The notes under the pieces are model-generated. The model ran no database searches. It saw only the letters and a list, made by a program, of their open reading frames with translations, and was not told where the DNA came from. A stretch of 64,000 bases of DNA from Gallionella sp. (GTDB lineage Bacteria > Pseudomonadota > Gammaproteobacteria > Burkholderiales > Gallionellaceae): the NCBI GenBank assembly GCA_028688275.1, contig JAQTYN010000001.1:1-64000 (forward strand), in the 5' to 3' direction. This document shows, in pieces, positions 61,358 to 64,000 of this stretch (the first letter of the stretch is position 1; every line of letters starts with the position of its first letter). The position numbers and the translations under genes are program-made.

Positions 61358-62595
61358 TGCTCACCTTTCGCCTTATGCTTCCCCGTTCCTCTTGGTTTTG
61401 GGCAAGCACGGCCTTAATCGGGCTTGCCGTGCCGATTTCCACCGCCATTAGCAATGTGTGTTTGGCGGCGGTGTTGCTGGGCGGCTTGTTCTATGGCCGC
61501 GCGATTTGGCAAATGGTTAAAAGCCAACCTGTCGCGCAAGCCGCTTGGCTATTGTTTGGCGCGTTGTGGTTAGGTACGCTCTACGGTGCAACACCGTGGC
61601 GTGAGGCGATGGGCTTGTTAGGGAAATATATTGACCTCGCGTTTATCCCCCTGTTTATGCTGATGTTGTCGGGTGAAGTCGCACGTCGTTGGGCGCAACG
61701 CGCCTTTTTCGCGGCAAGTGGGCTGATTTTATTCCTCTCCTATTTAGTCGGTTTGAAACTACTGTCCGTCCAACATTGGATGACTACTTTCTCTGCCGTC
61801 GATAATCCCGTGATTTTCCACAGCCACATCACCCAAAATAATATGATGGCCATGGCGATTTTCTTAGCCTTGCTGAATGCGCGGGAAGCCGTATCCAACA
61901 AATTGCGTTGGGTCTGGGCGGGCTTCGCGAGCTTGGCATTGTTCAACGTGTTGTTTATGGTGATAGGTCGCACGGGCTATTTGATACTATTCACTTTGCT
62001 GGGTTGGTTGGCGTGGGCGACTTTGGCGCGTTATGCCCAACGGCATGGCAAAACATGGGGCATTCGGCAAGCGATGCTTATCGTGATTGGTATGATGGCG
62101 GTCATTGTCTTGGCATTGCAATTGTCTCCCCGTTTGCACGAACGGGTCAGCGCGGTGGTTTCGGAATATCAAGCCTGGCAACCCAATCACGGCGAAGGGA
62201 CATCCACGGGCGAGCGGTTGGATTTTTATTACAACACTTTGCAAATCATCCAACAGCATCCGTTGGTTGGCGTGGGAACAGGCGGATTCGCCGCTGCATT
62301 TGCCCAACAAACCGCAGGCACGGCTGCCAAAAAAACGCCTAATCCGCATAACGAATACTTGATGATGACCGCTCAAATTGGCTTGGCGGGGGGACTGTTG
62401 TTGCTGTTTTTGTTCTACACCCAATGGCGATGCGCGCCGCGTTTAGCCACGCCTTATGCCCAAGATGCCGCTCGCGGCTTGGTGTTAGCGTACATGGTCA
62501 ATTGTTCGTTTAACTCCGCGTTATTGGATCACGCCGACGGCTTGTTTTTCGCGTGGCTGACCGCGCTGCTTTTTGCCGACACCCGACATGACTAG
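61357..62595 (+). CDS. O-antigen ligase family protein (WaaL/RfaL-like)
   Basis: From the ATG at 61357 (412 residues) the protein has about ten to twelve membrane helices. A large periplasmic loop between helices in the C-terminal half carries GVGTGGFAAAFAQQTAGTAA and NPHNEYLMMTAQIGLAGGLL; the NPHNEYL motif (His) is the hallmark of the O-antigen ligase (Wzy_C) family. It joins O-antigen or another chain to lipid A-core in the periplasm. The gene overlaps the following glycosyltransferase by 8 bases. Confidence 0.9.
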   Translation: MLTFRLMLPRSSWFWASTALIGLAVPISTAISNVCLAAVLLGGLFYGRAIWQMVKSQPVAQAAWLLFGALWLGTLYGATPWREAMGLLGKYIDLAFIPLFMLMLSGEVARRWAQRAFFAASGLILFLSYLVGLKLLSVQHWMTTFSAVDNPVIFHSHITQNNMMAMAIFLALLNAREAVSNKLRWVWAGFASLALFNVLFMVIGRTGYLILFTLLGWLAWATLARYAQRHGKTWGIRQAMLIVIGMMAVIVLALQLSPRLHERVSAVVSEYQAWQPNHGEGTSTGERLDFYYNTLQIIQQHPLVGVGTGGFAAAFAQQTAGTAAKKTPNPHNEYLMMTAQIGLAGGLLLLFLFYTQWRCAPRLATPYAQDAARGLVLAYMVNCSFNSALLDHADGLFFAWLTALLFADTRHD

Positions 62596-63340
62596 CTTGT
62601 CCATTATTCTGATTGCCAAAAATGAATCCGCCAATATCGACGCGTGTTTGGAGTCGGTCGCGTGGGCGGATGAAATCATTGTGGTGGATTCGGGCAGCAC
62701 CGACGACACCATAGCGCGCTGCTTAGATCATGGCGCAAAAGTCTATGCGCATGATTGGCAAGGGTTTGGCATCCAAAAAAATCGCGCCTTAAGCTATGCC
62801 ACGCAAGACTGGGTGTTTTCCATTGATGCTGATGAGCGTGTAACCCCCGAATTGCGTGATGCAATCGTAGCAGCGATGGCACAGCCAGATTTCTCTGCTT
62901 ACCGTCTGTCCCGCTTATCCAATTATTGCGGACGATTTATGCGCCATTCGGGCTGGTATCCCGATCACATCCTGCGATTATTTAAACGCGGTGAAGCGCG
63001 CTTTAACGACGCCTTGGTGCACGAAACCATTGTCTTCAACGGCGAAGCAGGCATGTTGTCAGGCGAATTGCTGCATTATTCCTACGACAATTTTGAACAA
63101 GTTTTGAACAAAAACAACGCGTACTCCACCGCTGCCGCACAAATGAAATACCAACAAGGTAAGTCCGCCTCGCTGACAGGTGCGGTGCTGCGGGGGTTGT
63201 GGGCGTTTTTTAGAACCTATTGTTTACGCATGGGATTTCTGGATGGACGGCAAGGATTTATGGTCTCTGTGTCTAACGCGGAAGAAACCTATTATCGCTA
63301 TTTAAAGCTGATGTTATTAAACGAAAAGGCACGGCGATGA
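62588..63340 (+). CDS. Glycosyltransferase family 2, LPS-core type (WaaE/KdtX-like)
   Basis: From the ATG at 62588 (250 residues) the protein has LSIILIAKNESANIDACLES, VAWADEIIVVDSGSTDDTIA (D-x-D in the GT-A fold), QGFGIQKNRALSYATQDWVF and SIDADERVTPELRDAIVAAM. This WaaE/KdtX-like pattern is that of LPS-core beta-1,4-glucosyltransferases. The C-terminal half (LSGELLHYSYDNFEQVLNKN) is typical. ATGA overlap with the next gene shows coupled translation in the LPS-core run. Confidence 0.9.
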   Translation: MTSLSIILIAKNESANIDACLESVAWADEIIVVDSGSTDDTIARCLDHGAKVYAHDWQGFGIQKNRALSYATQDWVFSIDADERVTPELRDAIVAAMAQPDFSAYRLSRLSNYCGRFMRHSGWYPDHILRLFKRGEARFNDALVHETIVFNGEAGMLSGELLHYSYDNFEQVLNKNNAYSTAAAQMKYQQGKSASLTGAVLRGLWAFFRTYCLRMGFLDGRQGFMVSVSNAEETYYRYLKLMLLNEKARR

Positions 63341-64000
63341 AAATTATCCAAGTGGTACGCCGCTACGGTCCTGTCGGCGGCATGGAACGATATGTGTGGG
63401 AGTTGACCCACGAATTGCGCAATTTAGGGCATGAAGTCATCGTGATATGCGAAGTTTGCCGCGCAGAAAAACCGCAAGGCATTGCCGTGTATGAAACAGG
63501 CGAAATGGTCTATCGCCCGCGTTGGTTGTATTACTGGCGTTTCGGGCGGCGGGTGGCAAAATGGTTGCGCGCTCATCCGCAAGGGGATTGCCTGATTCAC
63601 AGTCATGAGCGTGCCAATATGCACCAAGTAACGACTTTTCATGGTCCCCCTTTCGCGACCGTGCATGACAAACCTTGGTGGAAAATGTTATCGCTGCGCG
63701 TGGTGATGCAGCTGTATATGGAACGGCGGGAGCTACGTGTGGCGCAGCGTATTGTCCCCAATTCCGAAATCATTGCCCGTCAGCTCGCCCATTACTATCC
63801 TGAATACACCCGTAAATTGACCGCACCCATCGTGCCTGGCGTAGCGGCTAATGTGATGCCACGCCTACCCAAAACGATCCCTCAACAAGGCGGTATCATC
63901 GGTTTTGTGGGCAAGGAGTGGCAGCGTAAAGGGCTGCCGTTGGCGGTAGAAATCGTTGCACAATTACGTCGTGAACGCCCAGAGCTGGAATTTTGGGTGG
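63337..64000 (+). CDS. Glycosyltransferase family 4 (partial, truncated by window end)
   Basis: The ATG at 63337 overlaps the previous stop by 4 bases. The visible 221 residues start KIIQVVRRYGPVGGMERYVW and contain LTHELRNLGHEVIVICEVCR, LIHSHERANMHQVTTFHGPP, RIVPNSEIIARQLAHYYPEY and IIGFVGKEWQRKGLPLAVEI. These are the N-terminal GT-B domain and the start of the UDP-sugar-binding half of a GT4 enzyme. It belongs to the LPS-core run with the ligase and GT2 genes. The 3' part is outside the window. Confidence 0.9.
   Translation, partial: MKIIQVVRRYGPVGGMERYVWELTHELRNLGHEVIVICEVCRAEKPQGIAVYETGEMVYRPRWLYYWRFGRRVAKWLRAHPQGDCLIHSHERANMHQVTTFHGPPFATVHDKPWWKMLSLRVVMQLYMERRELRVAQRIVPNSEIIARQLAHYYPEYTRKLTAPIVPGVAANVMPRLPKTIPQQGGIIGFVGKEWQRKGLPLAVEIVAQLRRERPELEFWV

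Noticed and set aside
1-64000. CRISPR array or tRNA/rRNA genes
   Set aside because: No regularly spaced direct repeats and no clear cloverleaf or rRNA sequence were noticed; a dedicated scan (tRNAscan-SE, CRISPR finder) would be decisive.

Overview
The window comes from a gammaproteobacterial chromosome. The marker is the block ruvB - ybgC - tolQ - tolR - tolA - tolB - pal - cpoB - queE - queC, read on the minus strand from about 12.2 kb down to 0.2 kb, which is the usual gammaproteobacterial order. argA with an amino-acid-kinase plus GNAT layout, cyaY, bepA, lnt and class Ia nrdAB agree. A Thiotrichales-like or related lineage is possible, but the sequence alone does not settle genus or order.

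Region 1 (0-12.2 kb): queuosine genes queC/queE, the Tol-Pal envelope operon and ruvB. Two things interrupt the conserved block: an Rpn-type PD-(D/E)XK gene between tolQ and ybgC, and a 3.4-kb accessory island between ybgC and ruvB. The island holds a broken BrnT/BrnA remnant, an exonuclease-BRCT protein, a ParE/RelE-type toxin-antitoxin pair and a membrane protein. Region 2 (12.2-13.6 kb): a stand-alone branched-chain amino-acid binding lipoprotein.

Region 3 (13.6-24.8 kb): the most interesting part, a lasso-peptide-type RiPP cluster. It has a cyclase (asparagine-synthetase-like, catalytic Cys replaced by Ser), a PqqD-like leader-binding protein B1, a transglutaminase-like leader peptidase B2, an ABC exporter, and four candidate tailoring enzymes: an HPr-kinase-like kinase, a sulfotransferase, a nucleotidyltransferase-like protein and a methyltransferase. 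I found an unlisted 51-residue precursor (21144-21299, minus) that ends in Ser and can form an 8-residue ring. Three tandem phage-tail-collar (MdpB-like) proteins, a GNAT gene and a GNAT remnant lie inside the cluster.

Region 4 (24.9-35.6 kb): housekeeping genes (DUF1841, lnt, cysS, cyaY, bepA, argA, xthA) with an HTH/truncated radical-SAM pair and two tandem paralogous GTPases. cysS carries an in-frame palindromic element of about 123 bp that adds about 41 residues to the protein.

Region 5 (35.7-55.2 kb, all minus): a surface-polysaccharide locus. It starts with a Wzm/Wzt ABC exporter and a 1453-residue multidomain protein (sulfotransferase, coiled coil, WbsX-like, GT4, GT2). Methyltransferase, acyltransferase, glycosyltransferase, sugar-nucleotide and small-transporter genes follow. 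One epimerase gene is broken by a nonsense codon and a homopolymer frameshift, and a nucleotidyltransferase-HEPN fusion remnant sits among the glycosyltransferases.

Region 6 (55.4-64 kb): nrdB, a possible small membrane protein, nrdA, a PfkB-family kinase, a glycine-zipper lipoprotein, and the start of an LPS-core type run (WaaL-like ligase, GT2, GT4 cut by the window end). No rRNA, tRNA, CRISPR array or complete insertion sequence was seen.
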